Part shown: piece after piece, positions 34,388 through 41,851 of the stretch | Numbering within the stretch: position 1 is the first letter of the stretch | Layout of the letters: every line of letters starts with the position of its first letter | Source: VGBV01 sp963780395 | GTDB taxonomy: Bacteria > Actinomycetota > Thermoleophilia > Solirubrobacterales > 70-9 | Assembly: GCA_963780395.1 (NCBI GenBank) | Contig: CAWABY010000014.1 | Coordinates: forward strand, 1-64,000 | Direction of reading: 5' to 3' | Length of the DNA stretch: 64,000 nt | Position numbers and translations under genes: made by a program | The notes under the pieces: model-generated | What the model was told of the DNA's origin: nothing | Databases searched by the model: none | What the model saw: only the letters and a program-made list of their open reading frames with translations

Positions 34388-34738
34388 ATGACCGAAGAGC
34401 CGGCACCCCAGATCGACTTCGACGAGTTCCTGGCGGTGGACATGCGCGTCGGCCGCGTGACAGAGATCGAGGACTTCCCCGAGGCACGCACGCCGGCGTG
34501 GAAGCTGACCATCGACTTCGGCCCCGAGCTGGGGACCAGGCGCTCCTCGGCCCAGATCACGAACTATCCGCGCGAGCAGCTCCAGGGCCGCCTGGTGGTG
34601 GCGGTGGTGAACTTCCCGCCGCGCCAGATCGGGCCGTTCAGCTCCGAGGTCCTGGTGCTGGGAGCGCTGAACGACGACAAGGGCGTGATCCTACTGGCGC
34701 CCGACGAAGACGTCGAGCCCGGGGACAGGATCGGCTAG
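34388..34738 (+). CDS. csaA: CsaA-like tRNA-binding domain protein
   Basis: A 116-residue OB-fold protein of the export-chaperone CsaA family. FDEFLAVDMRVGRVTEIEDFPEARTPAWKL, GTRRSSAQITNYPREQLQGRLVVAVVNFPPRQIGPF and SEVLVLGA are the tRNA-bind hallmarks. CsaA binds precursor proteins or tRNA in Bacillus. The start at 34388 is preferred because homology begins there. The stop (TAG) shares a CTAG with the opposite-strand DUF389 gene. Confidence 0.85.
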   Translation: MTEEPAPQIDFDEFLAVDMRVGRVTEIEDFPEARTPAWKLTIDFGPELGTRRSSAQITNYPREQLQGRLVVAVVNFPPRQIGPFSSEVLVLGALNDDKGVILLAPDEDVEPGDRIG

Positions 34739-35658
34739 CCGTCCAGCGGCTCCTCCAGCGGTGATGACCGGCCGCTGAGGCGGCGCTGCACGAACAGGGT
34801 GGCGGTCCCGGAGACGACCAGGAGGGCGACGTTGACGGTCAGCACCAGGAGGGCCCCGAGCCCCTCGGAAAGGTCGCCGGATCCGATGGCGACGCCGAGG
34901 TAGGCCGAGGCGGGAATAGTCGTCACCGAGATCGCGACCCCGACCGCGGCGCTGGCACGGGTTTCGAACGAGAGCATCGCCGCGACGCCGGCAGCGAGCG
35001 CGACCAGGAAGGTCGAGTAGTCGGTGTGGGCGGCGAGCTTGCTGATCGAGCTCTGCTCGACGTTGAACCCGTCCTCGAGGAAGCCGGTGAGTTCGAGCAG
35101 GGAGGTCAGCACCGCGGCCACGCCCGCGACCAGCGCCAGCCCGATGATCAGCGTCCCGGCCGCGGTCCGCACGAGTCGCCAGCGACGCGCCACGAGGCCG
35201 ACGCTGAACGCGCAGACAGGCAGCAGGTCGGGGCTGACGGCCATCGCGCCGACGATGAGCACCGAGTTCGACTCGATCACGCCGAGGCCGGCGATGACGC
35301 CAGCGATCGCCATCAGCAACAGGTAGCGGGCCAGCGGGCGGGCGTGCGCCCGCGCCTCGCCCACCACCTCGAGCCACGCGAAGTCCGTGGCCGCGGCTTG
35401 GACCCGAAGCCGCTCGGCGGTAATCGGGGCGACCACGTCGAGTCTCGTCAGCAAGTATTGGTGGCTCCGCACATCGAGGTCGGACAGCACCGCCAGCAGC
35501 TCGTCCGCCGCGCCCGGCTCGACGTCGGCGGTTAGCACCACCTCGGGCTGGGAGGGGGTACGGGCGCTGAGCACCCGGCTGACGCCCTGGATGTCCTCTA
35601 TTCGGCGGCCGACGGGCCCGGAGTGGCCCTCGTGCAGTGACAGCCGCAGGTGCAGCAC
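34735..35658 (-). CDS. DUF389 family membrane protein
   Basis: A 307-residue protein. A cytoplasmic N-terminal region of about 100 residues is followed by about six helices (RYLLLMAIAGVIAGLGVIESNS, SVLIVGAMAVSPDLLPVC, GLALVAGVAAVLTSLLELTGF and more), the DUF389 core (also called TIGR00341). Function is unknown; these proteins have no clear transporter motif. It is the last gene of the minus-strand operon with cyanase (7 bases upstream), hemerythrin and a luciferase-like oxidoreductase. Confidence 0.8.
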   Translation of the reverse strand: MLHLRLSLHEGHSGPVGRRIEDIQGVSRVLSARTPSQPEVVLTADVEPGAADELLAVLSDLDVRSHQYLLTRLDVVAPITAERLRVQAAATDFAWLEVVGEARAHARPLARYLLLMAIAGVIAGLGVIESNSVLIVGAMAVSPDLLPVCAFSVGLVARRWRLVRTAAGTLIIGLALVAGVAAVLTSLLELTGFLEDGFNVEQSSISKLAAHTDYSTFLVALAAGVAAMLSFETRASAAVGVAISVTTIPASAYLGVAIGSGDLSEGLGALLVLTVNVALLVVSGTATLFVQRRLSGRSSPLEEPLDG

Positions 35659-35665
35659 GGCTGGG

Positions 35666-36124
35666 TCAGGGCTCGATCTGGCGCCAGTCGTGCGGCAGGA
35701 ACTTGCCGCTCATGGTTATGACAACCCGGTCGCCGTCCGGGTCGGCCTCGCGGTCCACCGTGAAGCCGAAGTTGATCGCGCTCATGATCCCGTCGCCGAA
35801 CTCCTCATGGATCAGCTCCTTCAGCGTCGTGCCGTAGACCTGGACGATCTCGTGGAAGCGGTAGATCGTGGGGTCCACGGGGACCGCGTCATCGAGCGAG
35901 CCGCGCATGGGGGAGGCCGTGAGCTCGGGGACGGCGTCCTGGGGGAGACCCAGGGCTTTGACGGCCGCCTTGGCCTGGTCGTCCGTGAGCGGAAACTGGC
36001 CGAGAAGCGCTGCGGTGGACCACTCCACGGGCGCGCCGAGCTCCTCAGCGAGGCCCTTCCAGGTCAGCCCTTTCGCCCGCTTCGCGGCCAGGATCTGCCC
36101 GGTCAGCTCCTCTCGGGAGGCCAT
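35666..36124 (-). CDS. cynS: Cyanate hydratase (cyanase)
   Basis: A 152-residue cyanase. An N-terminal helical domain (ILAAKRAKGLTWKGLAEELG) is followed by the C-terminal catalytic domain with YRFHEIVQVYGTTLKELIHEEFGDGIMSAINF. The active-site triad Arg89, Glu92 and Ser115 corresponds to Arg96, Glu99 and Ser122 of the E. coli enzyme. It decomposes cyanate with bicarbonate to ammonia and CO2, detoxifying cyanate and supplying nitrogen. Start ATG 36124. No cyanate transporter gene (cynABD) or CynR is adjacent; a hemerythrin gene lies upstream and a DUF389 membrane protein gene downstream. Confidence 0.94.
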   Translation of the reverse strand: MASREELTGQILAAKRAKGLTWKGLAEELGAPVEWSTAALLGQFPLTDDQAKAAVKALGLPQDAVPELTASPMRGSLDDAVPVDPTIYRFHEIVQVYGTTLKELIHEEFGDGIMSAINFGFTVDREADPDGDRVVITMSGKFLPHDWRQIEP

Positions 36125-36171
36125 GCGGCGGCGAGCATATCTGGCGCCGTAGTCGCGTTGTGCGGCGAGGG

Positions 36172-36693
36172 TCAGATCGCTAGCCCCTGTAGCCGGCGCA
36201 TCGCCGGACCCGCGTTGGCCTCCTCGTAGTCCAGGTGCTCCAAGAGGTGGCCGTGAAGGTCCTCGAGTCCCTTGACCACGCGCCCGCGCGCCTCGGCTGC
36301 GTCGGCGCCCGTCAGCGCCTGGGCCGCCTCCTCGACCGCGTCCAGGAGATCGGAGACCCGGGCGTGGTCTGCCTCGAGCCGGTCCACGATCGGCTCCATC
36401 GACGAGTCCACGGCGCGAAGCGCGGGGAAGAGGAGCGCGTCCTCGGCGCGGTGGTGAGAGTGGACGAAGCCGCAGTAGCGCAGGCAGTTGACCTTCAGCT
36501 GCCACAGCGGCCCGGTGCTCTTCAGTTCGCCCAGCGCCTCTTGGATCGCCTCACCGGGCAGCCCGTCGGCCGCGTCGGCGGCGAGCTTCTCGACGACCTC
36601 CAGATCGTGACGGATGACAGAGTGAACCCAGAGCAGCTCCTCGAACAAGGCCTTGCCACGGTCGGTTTCGGGTGTCTGCTCGAGCTCCGTCAT
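36172..36693 (-). CDS. Hemerythrin-like domain protein
   Basis: A 173-residue protein with a four-helix bundle: HSVIRHDLEVVEKLA (first His pair), HSHHRAEDALLFPAL (His-His-x2-Glu, near residue 82), DHARVSDLLD and HLLEHLDYEEANAGPAM. These are the expected His and carboxylate ligands of a di-iron oxo site that binds O2 or senses iron/oxygen. It overlaps the upstream LLM oxidoreductase stop by four bases and is upstream of cyanase (47-base gap), so a shared redox or nitrogen function is possible. Confidence 0.85.
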   Translation of the reverse strand: MTELEQTPETDRGKALFEELLWVHSVIRHDLEVVEKLAADAADGLPGEAIQEALGELKSTGPLWQLKVNCLRYCGFVHSHHRAEDALLFPALRAVDSSMEPIVDRLEADHARVSDLLDAVEEAAQALTGADAAEARGRVVKGLEDLHGHLLEHLDYEEANAGPAMRRLQGLAI

Positions 36694-37621
36694 GAGCGAT
36701 CGGGGGTGCCACCCGCCCGCGCCGCGGCGACCCGCTCGCGTACCTGCGGAGCTACCTCTTCGATGAACGTTCGCAGTGTCTCGGGCTCGGGCGGCGCGAT
36801 CAGTGCAAACGTGCCAAACCCGAGATCGATGGCGAGGTGCGTGAGCGCGTCCGCCCAATGGTCGGGCGGACCGACGATCGACTCGTCGCGTGTCGCTCGC
36901 CGGCGCGGGTGCCGTCGCCGCGAACTCGCCCGGGACGTTGTAGAGACGGCGTATCTCGCGAGGATCGCGACCGGCTTCACGCGCGGCGTTGTCGATGATA
37001 GTCGTTCCCCTCAACCGCGGCGGCAGGTGGCATGTAGTTCATCAGCGGGGCGGCCCAACCGTCCGCCACGCGGCCGGTCAGCGCAAGGGCACGGGGCTTG
37101 GCCGCGCCCAGCCAGATCTCGATCGGGTGCGCCGGCTTGGGACCGGGGTGCATTCCCTGGAGACGGTAGTGGCGACCGTCAAAGCTCAATGAGCGCTCGT
37201 CGCGCCAGCTCGCGCGCAGGATCGCGACCGCCTCCTCGAGGGCCTCGAGGCTCTCGCCGGGGGTGAGCTCGGGGGCCCCCATCGCTCTGGCGGCGTCGAG
37301 GAAGCCGCCGCCCCCGAGACCCGCCTCAAAGCGCCCGCCGCTGAGCTGGTCGAGTGTCGCGGCCGCCTTCGCGAACACGGCCGGCGGACGGAGCGGCACG
37401 TTGCCGACGTCCTGGACGACGCGGATTCGCTCGGTCTGGCCGAGGATGACGCCGAGGAGCGAGAGGGTGTCAAGGTGCCTGCGCTGGTAGGGGTGGTCCT
37501 GGACGGCGAGAAGGTCGTAGCCGAGGCGGTCGGCGAGACGCGCCGTCTCGATCACCCCCGGTGGGTCGCCGGCATCGGGGATGAGGAAGTAGCCGAATTC
37601 GATCTCGTGCTGGTAGTCCAT
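36690..37621 (-). CDS. LLM-class flavin (F420)-dependent oxidoreductase, frameshifted
   Basis: The N-terminal two-thirds (ATG 37621) is typical: ETARLADRLGYDLLAVQDHPYQRRHLDTLSLLGVI, DVGNVPLRPPAVFAKAAATLDQLSGGRFEAGLG and HPIEIWLGAAKPRALALTGRVADGWA. The C-terminal continues in the second frame (TTIIDNAAREAGRDPREIRRLYNVPGEFA) and in a third (ESIVGPPDHWADALTHLAIDLGFGTFALIAP), needing two single-base corrections near 37011 and 36910. The reconstructed protein of about 310 residues looks intact. Its cofactor is FMN or F420, usual for this family in actinobacteria. It starts the operon with hemerythrin and cyanase. Confidence 0.78.
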
Positions 37622-37648
37622 CGCTCCCTCCGATCGCTTGTATTTACG

Positions 37649-37705
37649 TAGCGACTCTTACGATCATAGTGAGCTAGTGAATAGCGAGCTACGACGAACT
37701 CGCTA
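37649..37705. promoter_or_regulatory. Candidate operator between LLM oxidoreductase and HxlR genes
   Basis: The divergent 94-base gap contains repeats of one hexamer: TAGCGA at 37649-37654 and 37682-37687, and its inverse TCGCTA at 37700-37705, with the last two forming an inverted repeat of 12-base spacing. TAGCGAGCTA (37682-37691) is also a short palindrome. Repeats of this kind are expected for binding of the adjacent HxlR regulator. Binding itself is an inference. Confidence 0.45.
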
Positions 37706-37715
37706 GTCTTTCCCT

Positions 37716-38073
37716 GTGGCGGCCGCGGACCGATCAGCGGCAGCGCCTCGACGCCGAGACCTGCGAGCGGGGGGATGCGGCGCTGGTGCGCGCGTTCGAT
37801 CTGCTGGGACAGCGCTGGACGGGGGTCGTGCTCGGCAACCTCAGCAGCGGTCCGGCCGGCTTCAGCGAGCTCTCGCGCGCGATCGACGGCATCAGCGACT
37901 CGATGCTCTCGACCCGCCTGACCGCGCTCGGCGAGGCGGGCCTGGTCACCCGAGTCGTCGACGAGGGACCGCCGGTCGCGGTCGCCTACGACCTCACCGA
38001 CGCCGGGCGTGCCCTGATCCCCGCGCTCGCTCAGATCAGCAGCTGGGCCGAGGAGCACCTGCCCTTCGCATGA
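37716..38073 (+). CDS. HxlR-family transcriptional regulator, N-terminal frameshift
   Basis: The winged-helix body (FDLLGQRWTGVVLGNLSSGPAGFSELSRAIDGISDSMLSTRLTALGEAGLVTR) is in the frame from GTG 37786. But the family-conserved N-terminal Cys segment (LDAETCERGDAALVRAF) lies upstream in the same frame without any start codon. Deleting one base near 37725 links it to the GTG at 37716 and gives a normal HxlR protein of about 118 residues. The conserved Cys is a redox sensor in some homologues. It is divergent from the LLM/hemerythrin/cyanase operon, its likely target. Confidence 0.8.
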
Positions 38074-38990
38074 CCGCCGGCTGGCCACCGCTCTCCTACG
38101 GCTCGTGGAGCGAGACCTGCGACACGCTTCACGCGCACACGCAGGTCCTCGGGAAGCTCGCGGTGGAGCTGGCCCCGCCCGAGCCCCAGCTCCAGCACGC
38201 CGCCCTGCGGCTGAGCGCGCGGGGCTGGGAGACGCAGGCGCTCCCGGCGCCCGACGGTTCCGGGTCGATCGCCGCCGCTCTTGACCTGAGATCCCACGAG
38301 GCCGTCATTGAGCACAGCGGCGGCAGAGAGACGCGCATTGCGCTGACCCCCAACCGATCCGTCGCCGAGGTGACCCGCGAGGTGATGGAGGCGGTGTCCC
38401 GGCTGGGGGGTCCCGTCGAGATCAATCCCACGCCCCAGGAGACGCCGTGGACGACCCCGCTCGACGAGGACGAGGAACACGCGACCTATGACCCCGACCA
38501 GGTCGCGGTCTATTTCGAGGCCGCGACCCAGGCGGCGATCGCCCTGGCGGAGTTCCGCGCGCCGTTCCGCGGCCGCTCGACGCCGGTCAACGCCTGGTGG
38601 GGCACGTTCGACCTCGCGGTCGGCTTCTTCTCGGGTCAGCCCGTCGATCCGCCGTCCGACGACTTCATCATGCGCAACAGCGGGGACGCGCAGCAGGTCG
38701 CGATCGGCTGGTGGCCGGGCGATCCGAAGCGGGACCGAGCCGCCTTCTACTCGCTCGCCCATCCGGCGCCTGACGGGTTCGGCGAAGCCGAGCTGAGCCC
38801 ACCGGAGGCGCGCTGGGAGCCGGAGCTCGGCGAGTACGTGCTCGACTGGGAGGACGTCCGGAACAGCCCCGACCCGCGTGCGCTCGTGCTCGAGTTCGCT
38901 CGCTCCGCCTTCCGCCACGCCTGCGAGGTATGCGAATGGGATCCCGCTCTCGCGGCCACGGCGGAGGGCGTTCCGCCGCCGCTCAGGTGA
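38070..38990 (+). CDS. DUF5996 family protein
   Basis: A 306-residue protein. The start (LSYGSWSETCDTLHAHTQVLGKLAVELAPPEPQLQHAALRLSARGW) and the middle (AYFEAATQAAIALAEFRAPFRG-like and VNAWWGTFDLAVGFFSG) match the uncharacterised DUF5996 family, which is common in actinobacteria and proteobacteria. Function unknown. It overlaps the HxlR gene by four bases (ATGA) and its own stop overlaps the next gene (GTGA), so it is part of the regulator operon. Confidence 0.75.
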   Translation: MTAGWPPLSYGSWSETCDTLHAHTQVLGKLAVELAPPEPQLQHAALRLSARGWETQALPAPDGSGSIAAALDLRSHEAVIEHSGGRETRIALTPNRSVAEVTREVMEAVSRLGGPVEINPTPQETPWTTPLDEDEEHATYDPDQVAVYFEAATQAAIALAEFRAPFRGRSTPVNAWWGTFDLAVGFFSGQPVDPPSDDFIMRNSGDAQQVAIGWWPGDPKRDRAAFYSLAHPAPDGFGEAELSPPEARWEPELGEYVLDWEDVRNSPDPRALVLEFARSAFRHACEVCEWDPALAATAEGVPPPLR

Positions 38991-39504
38991 CGCCGCTGCC
39001 TCAGGTGGGGGAGGGCGATCACGTCCTGGGCCGAGCCGGACGCGAAGCTGACGGTGGTCGAGTACGGGGACTTCGGCTGCCCGCACTGCTTCGCGGCGAA
39101 GCTGCCGATCGAGTCCCTGCTCCAGCGTTATGACGACCTGAGGCTCGTTTGGCGGCATCTGCCGGACCCTGAGCTCCATCCGGGAGCCGACCTGGCAGCC
39201 GAGCTCTCGGAGCTCGCCGCGTCACACGGCAAGTTCTGGCAGGCGCACTCGCTGCTTCTCGCCGGCCACAGCGAGTTCTCCAGCCGAGGACCTGCTCGGG
39301 GTCGCCGGCACCCTGGAGCTCCGGGAGGAGGCCGAGGCGGCCCTGAGGGATCGCACCTATCGCGACCGCGTGGAGGCCGACCGCGCCGGCGGCGAGGCCG
39401 CCGGGGCGCGCGGCACGCCCACGTTCTTCATCGACGGGGAGCGAATGTCGGGGCACTGGCGCCAGCTCGCGGAGATGGTTCCCGCCGCGCTCAGCTATCC
39501 ATAA
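38987..39504 (+). CDS. DsbA/thioredoxin-like protein, frameshifted
   Basis: Three reading frames join into one thioredoxin-fold protein of about 170 residues. The start (GTG 38987) leads to EGDHVLG; the next frame holds KLTVVEYGDFGCPHCFAAK with a C-x2-C active site; the last holds DRTYRDRVEADRAGGEAAGARGTPTFFIDGERMSGH to TAA 39502-39504. Two single-base insertions (one C near 39031, one C near 39282) restore the frame. This resembles the DsbA-like domain found alone or fused to NhaA antiporters. The GTG overlaps the DUF5996 stop. Confidence 0.75.
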
Positions 39505-39613
39505 CGGCGGTTCTCGTGCGTTCGCCCCGCGATCAGCGCTGGCCTGCCTTCCAGATCCGGTACTCCTCCCTCATGCAGTTCGCCGCGGGGAGGTCGCCGA
39601 GGCGCCGGTCAGC

Positions 39614-40219
39614 TCAGGAGTAGGCGTCCCAGGCCCGCAGGCTCGGCAGCGGGTCCAGCGGCCTGCCGCCGCGCCACCACTTGCCCTTCCAGATCTCGAA
39701 GTGCAGGTGGCAGCCGCTTGCGTTGCCGGTGTCGCCGACGCCGGCTACCCACTGGCGGCCGGCCACCTTCGTGCCCTTGGGCAGGCCCGGCTTGCGCAGG
39801 TGCATGTAGACGTAGTCGCGGTGGACCTTCTTGTTCCGGATCACCATGTAGTTGCCGGCCGAGCCCTGATAGCCGCTGAACACGACAGTTCCGTTCATGA
39901 CGGCGACCGCGCTCTGGCCGCAGGCGGCGAAGATGTCGACGCCCTGGTGGGAGTGGCCGCTCCGTGCGGCGCCGAAGCCGTCGCCGAAGGTGTGCTTGCC
40001 CTTGACCGGGAAGAACTGCTTGGAACCCGTCGAGGGCGGCGGGCTCGTCGGCTCGCTCGGCGGCGGCGGCGGCTCGGTGCCTCCCCCTCCGGCCCCCACC
40101 CCGCCCGACTGGGCCGCGGCGACCCCGGTGCACAGCGCGAGCAGGCCGACGCCGGCCACCAGCGGCGCGAGCGTCGCGCGGCGGAGGAACGGCGTGCTTG
40201 TCGGCTTGGTGGTTCGCAC
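39614..40219 (-). CDS. Secreted M23-family peptidase (LysM-free)
   Basis: A 201-residue lysostaphin-type metallopeptidase. A signal peptide (TLAPLVAGVGLLALCTGVAAAQ, about residues 15-36), a Pro/Gly-rich linker, then the M23 domain with H-x3-D in GHSHQGVDIF and H-x-H in CHLHFEI, the zinc site of peptidoglycan endopeptidases. It cleaves wall cross-links during growth or division. Translation starts at the GTG 40219, directly after a c-di-AMP riboswitch, so expression should respond to c-di-AMP. Confidence 0.9.
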   Translation of the reverse strand: MRTTKPTSTPFLRRATLAPLVAGVGLLALCTGVAAAQSGGVGAGGGGTEPPPPPSEPTSPPPSTGSKQFFPVKGKHTFGDGFGAARSGHSHQGVDIFAACGQSAVAVMNGTVVFSGYQGSAGNYMVIRNKKVHRDYVYMHLRKPGLPKGTKVAGRQWVAGVGDTGNASGCHLHFEIWKGKWWRGGRPLDPLPSLRAWDAYS

Positions 40220-40228
40220 TCTTTCGGT

Positions 40229-40393
40229 GGCCGACGGGGTTAGCTGACGGGCTCGCGCCGAAAGAGCGGCGCTACGGATCGCGTGCTGATTCCGATTCGC
40301 CCCGGGCAGCGAGCCTGCAGCTCGTGCCCTCTTGGGTCCCCCGCTCCCCGCGCTCGTGGCGCCGGGATTGGGCCGTTGCGGGCGGCACGTTAG
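40229..40393 (-). ncRNA. c-di-AMP (ydaO/yuaA-type) riboswitch of the M23 peptidase
   Basis: On the minus strand the 5' leader of the M23 gene has the ydaO hallmarks: GGGGGACCC (40342-40334), GGGGCGAATC further on, and the strongly conserved 3' block GTCAGCTAACCCCG (40249-40236). The 5' block CTAACGTGCCG (40393-40383) is shared with the second copy at 51 kb. The start codon is 10 bases from the end of the element, so it could act on translation or by termination. Binding of c-di-AMP normally shuts off wall-hydrolase expression. Confidence 0.88.
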
Positions 40394-40450
40394 CAAACGC
40401 AAATGAAGTAGTGCGCCGGGTCGAATGCGGGGTGCCCCCGCCAGGCGGGG

Positions 40451-41293
40451 CTAGGCGTGCCCGAAGAAGCGCGCCAGCGCCTCTCCGATCTCGTCCGGGC
40501 CGCTCCTCCTGGCAGAAATGCCCGCAGTCGGGCAGCGTGCTGAGCTCGGCCTGCGGCACCCGCTCGGCGACCTTGCGCATCGTCTTCGCGACGTCGGGCA
40601 GGATGCGGTCGCGCTCGCCGTAGAGGATCCGCACCGGCGACTTCGATCTCGCGCAGCCAGCGCTCGACCTCCTTCAGGCCGCCGGGATGAAGGCTCGTGC
40701 CGGCCTTGCGCAGCACCTTGCGCGCGTCGTCGAGTGACGAAAGGCTCCTGGTAGGCGCGGATCGCCTCGTCGGTGAGGCGGCTCTTGTCGTTGACGCCGT
40801 AGCGCATCGCGAAGCGTATCCCCGCCGGGCTGGTCAGCCACGAGCGGATCCCGGGGATGCGCGCTGAGGCGACGAACGCGATCACGGCCCACGAGGGACG
40901 CGCGAAGACCAGCGTGTTCAGCAGCGCCACGCTGCTGACCCGCTCGGGGTGCTGCGAGGCCCAGTAGAGGCCGACGGGGCCGCCCAGGTCGTGGACGGCG
41001 AGGCCCAACCGCTCGACCCCGACGGCGTCGAGGAAGCCGCTCAGCACGCGCTCGAAGAAGCGGAAGCTGTAGGAGGCGTCCAGGGGCTTGTCGGAGCGGC
41101 CGAACCCGGGCAGGTCGAGCGCGATCGCCCGGTTCCCCTCCCCCACCGCGGGCACGATCCCTCGCCACAGGTACGACGAGGTGGGCCAGCCGTGGAGCAT
41201 CAGCACCGGTTCCCCCGAGCCCTGCTCGAGGTAGTGGAGCCGCAGTCCCTCGACCTCGGCGAACTTGCTCCTGGGGGCGGCGGCCGGCGGCAC
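40451..41293 (-). CDS. Haloalkane-dehalogenase-like alpha/beta hydrolase, frameshifted
   Basis: The N-terminus is intact (VLMLHGWPTSSYLWRGIVP; IALDLPGFGRSDKP; nucleophile Asp in VHDLGGPVGLYWA; FARPSWAVIAF). Downstream the reading frame is broken three times by single G insertions at about 40740, 40643 and 40501; segments in three frames (VRILYGERDRILPDVA; VPQAELSTLPDCGHFCQEE; DEIGEALARFFGHA) join into a complete C-terminus with the catalytic His in CGHF. The rebuilt protein of about 280 residues would be an epoxide-hydrolase or haloalkane-dehalogenase relative; substrate unknown. Confidence 0.75.
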   Translation of the reverse strand: MPPAAAPRSKFAEVEGLRLHYLEQGSGEPVLMLHGWPTSSYLWRGIVPAVGEGNRAIALDLPGFGRSDKPLDASYSFRFFERVLSGFLDAVGVERLGLAVHDLGGPVGLYWASQHPERVSSVALLNTLVFARPSWAVIAFVASARIPGIRSWLTSPAGIRFAMRYGVNDKSRLTDEAIRAYQEPFVTRRRAQGAAQGRHEPSSRRPEGGRALAARDRSRRCGSSTASATASCPTSRRRCARSPSGCRRPSSARCPTAGISARRSGPDEIGEALARFFGHA

Positions 41294-41308
41294 TGCCCGG
41301 ACGCTATC

Positions 41309-41851
41309 TCAGCCGAGCAGCTCGGCGATCAGCACGGTGGCGCCGAACACGAAGGCGACCGCCGCGATCGCCCCGACCAGCTTCGGGTCGGGGCCGCCGT
41401 GGATGCCGGTCTTGTGCACTGCGACGTGGCCCTTGCCGCGCGCGATCAGCCAGCGGTTGGCCGGCAAGGCGAAGGCGCCGGCGATCACCAGCGCCACCGA
41501 GAGGCTGCCCCAGAAGAGCGTGTTGGTCAGCCCGGCCTCCATCGCGCCGGGGATCGAGAGCATGATCGCGTTGTCGACGACCTCCATGATCGCGATGCTG
41601 ATCGTGTCCGAGGCGAGCGCGATCGGGATCACGGCGCCCAGCGCCAGCCCGGCGCGCAGCAGCGGCAGGCTGGTCAGCGCGTAGCCGAAGAGGAAGGCGA
41701 GCGCCACCGCCAGCGCCACCGTCCCCCAGTCCGAGAACCCGAGCGCAGTGCCGACCACCATGCCCGTGATCTCCCCGATCGCACAGCCCGTCAGGCAGTG
41801 CAGCGTGGCGCTGAGCGCGACGACGTCGAGCGCGCGGCCCTCGGTCGGCAT
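41309..41851 (-). CDS. DUF4396 domain membrane protein
   Basis: About 180 residues from the ATG at 41851: an extracytoplasmic or N-terminal stretch (MPTEGRALDVVALSATLHC), then several helices (LTGCAIGEITGMVVGTALGF, TVALAVALAFLFGYALT, LLRAGLALGAVIPIALAS, NAIMLSIPG and FWGSLSVALVIAGAFALP). This matches DUF4396, whose role is unknown; it has a conserved HCLTGCAIGE motif. It is in the same open frame as the desaturase C-terminus upstream without a stop codon, so the two are either fused or separated by a lost stop. Confidence 0.7.
   Translation of the reverse strand: MPTEGRALDVVALSATLHCLTGCAIGEITGMVVGTALGFSDWGTVALAVALAFLFGYALTSLPLLRAGLALGAVIPIALASDTISIAIMEVVDNAIMLSIPGAMEAGLTNTLFWGSLSVALVIAGAFALPANRWLIARGKGHVAVHKTGIHGGPDPKLVGAIAAVAFVFGATVLIAELLG

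Noticed and set aside
40451..41293. A pseudogene made of three fragments
   Set aside because: All three segments keep conserved motifs and selection-like composition, so I treat it as one gene with base errors.
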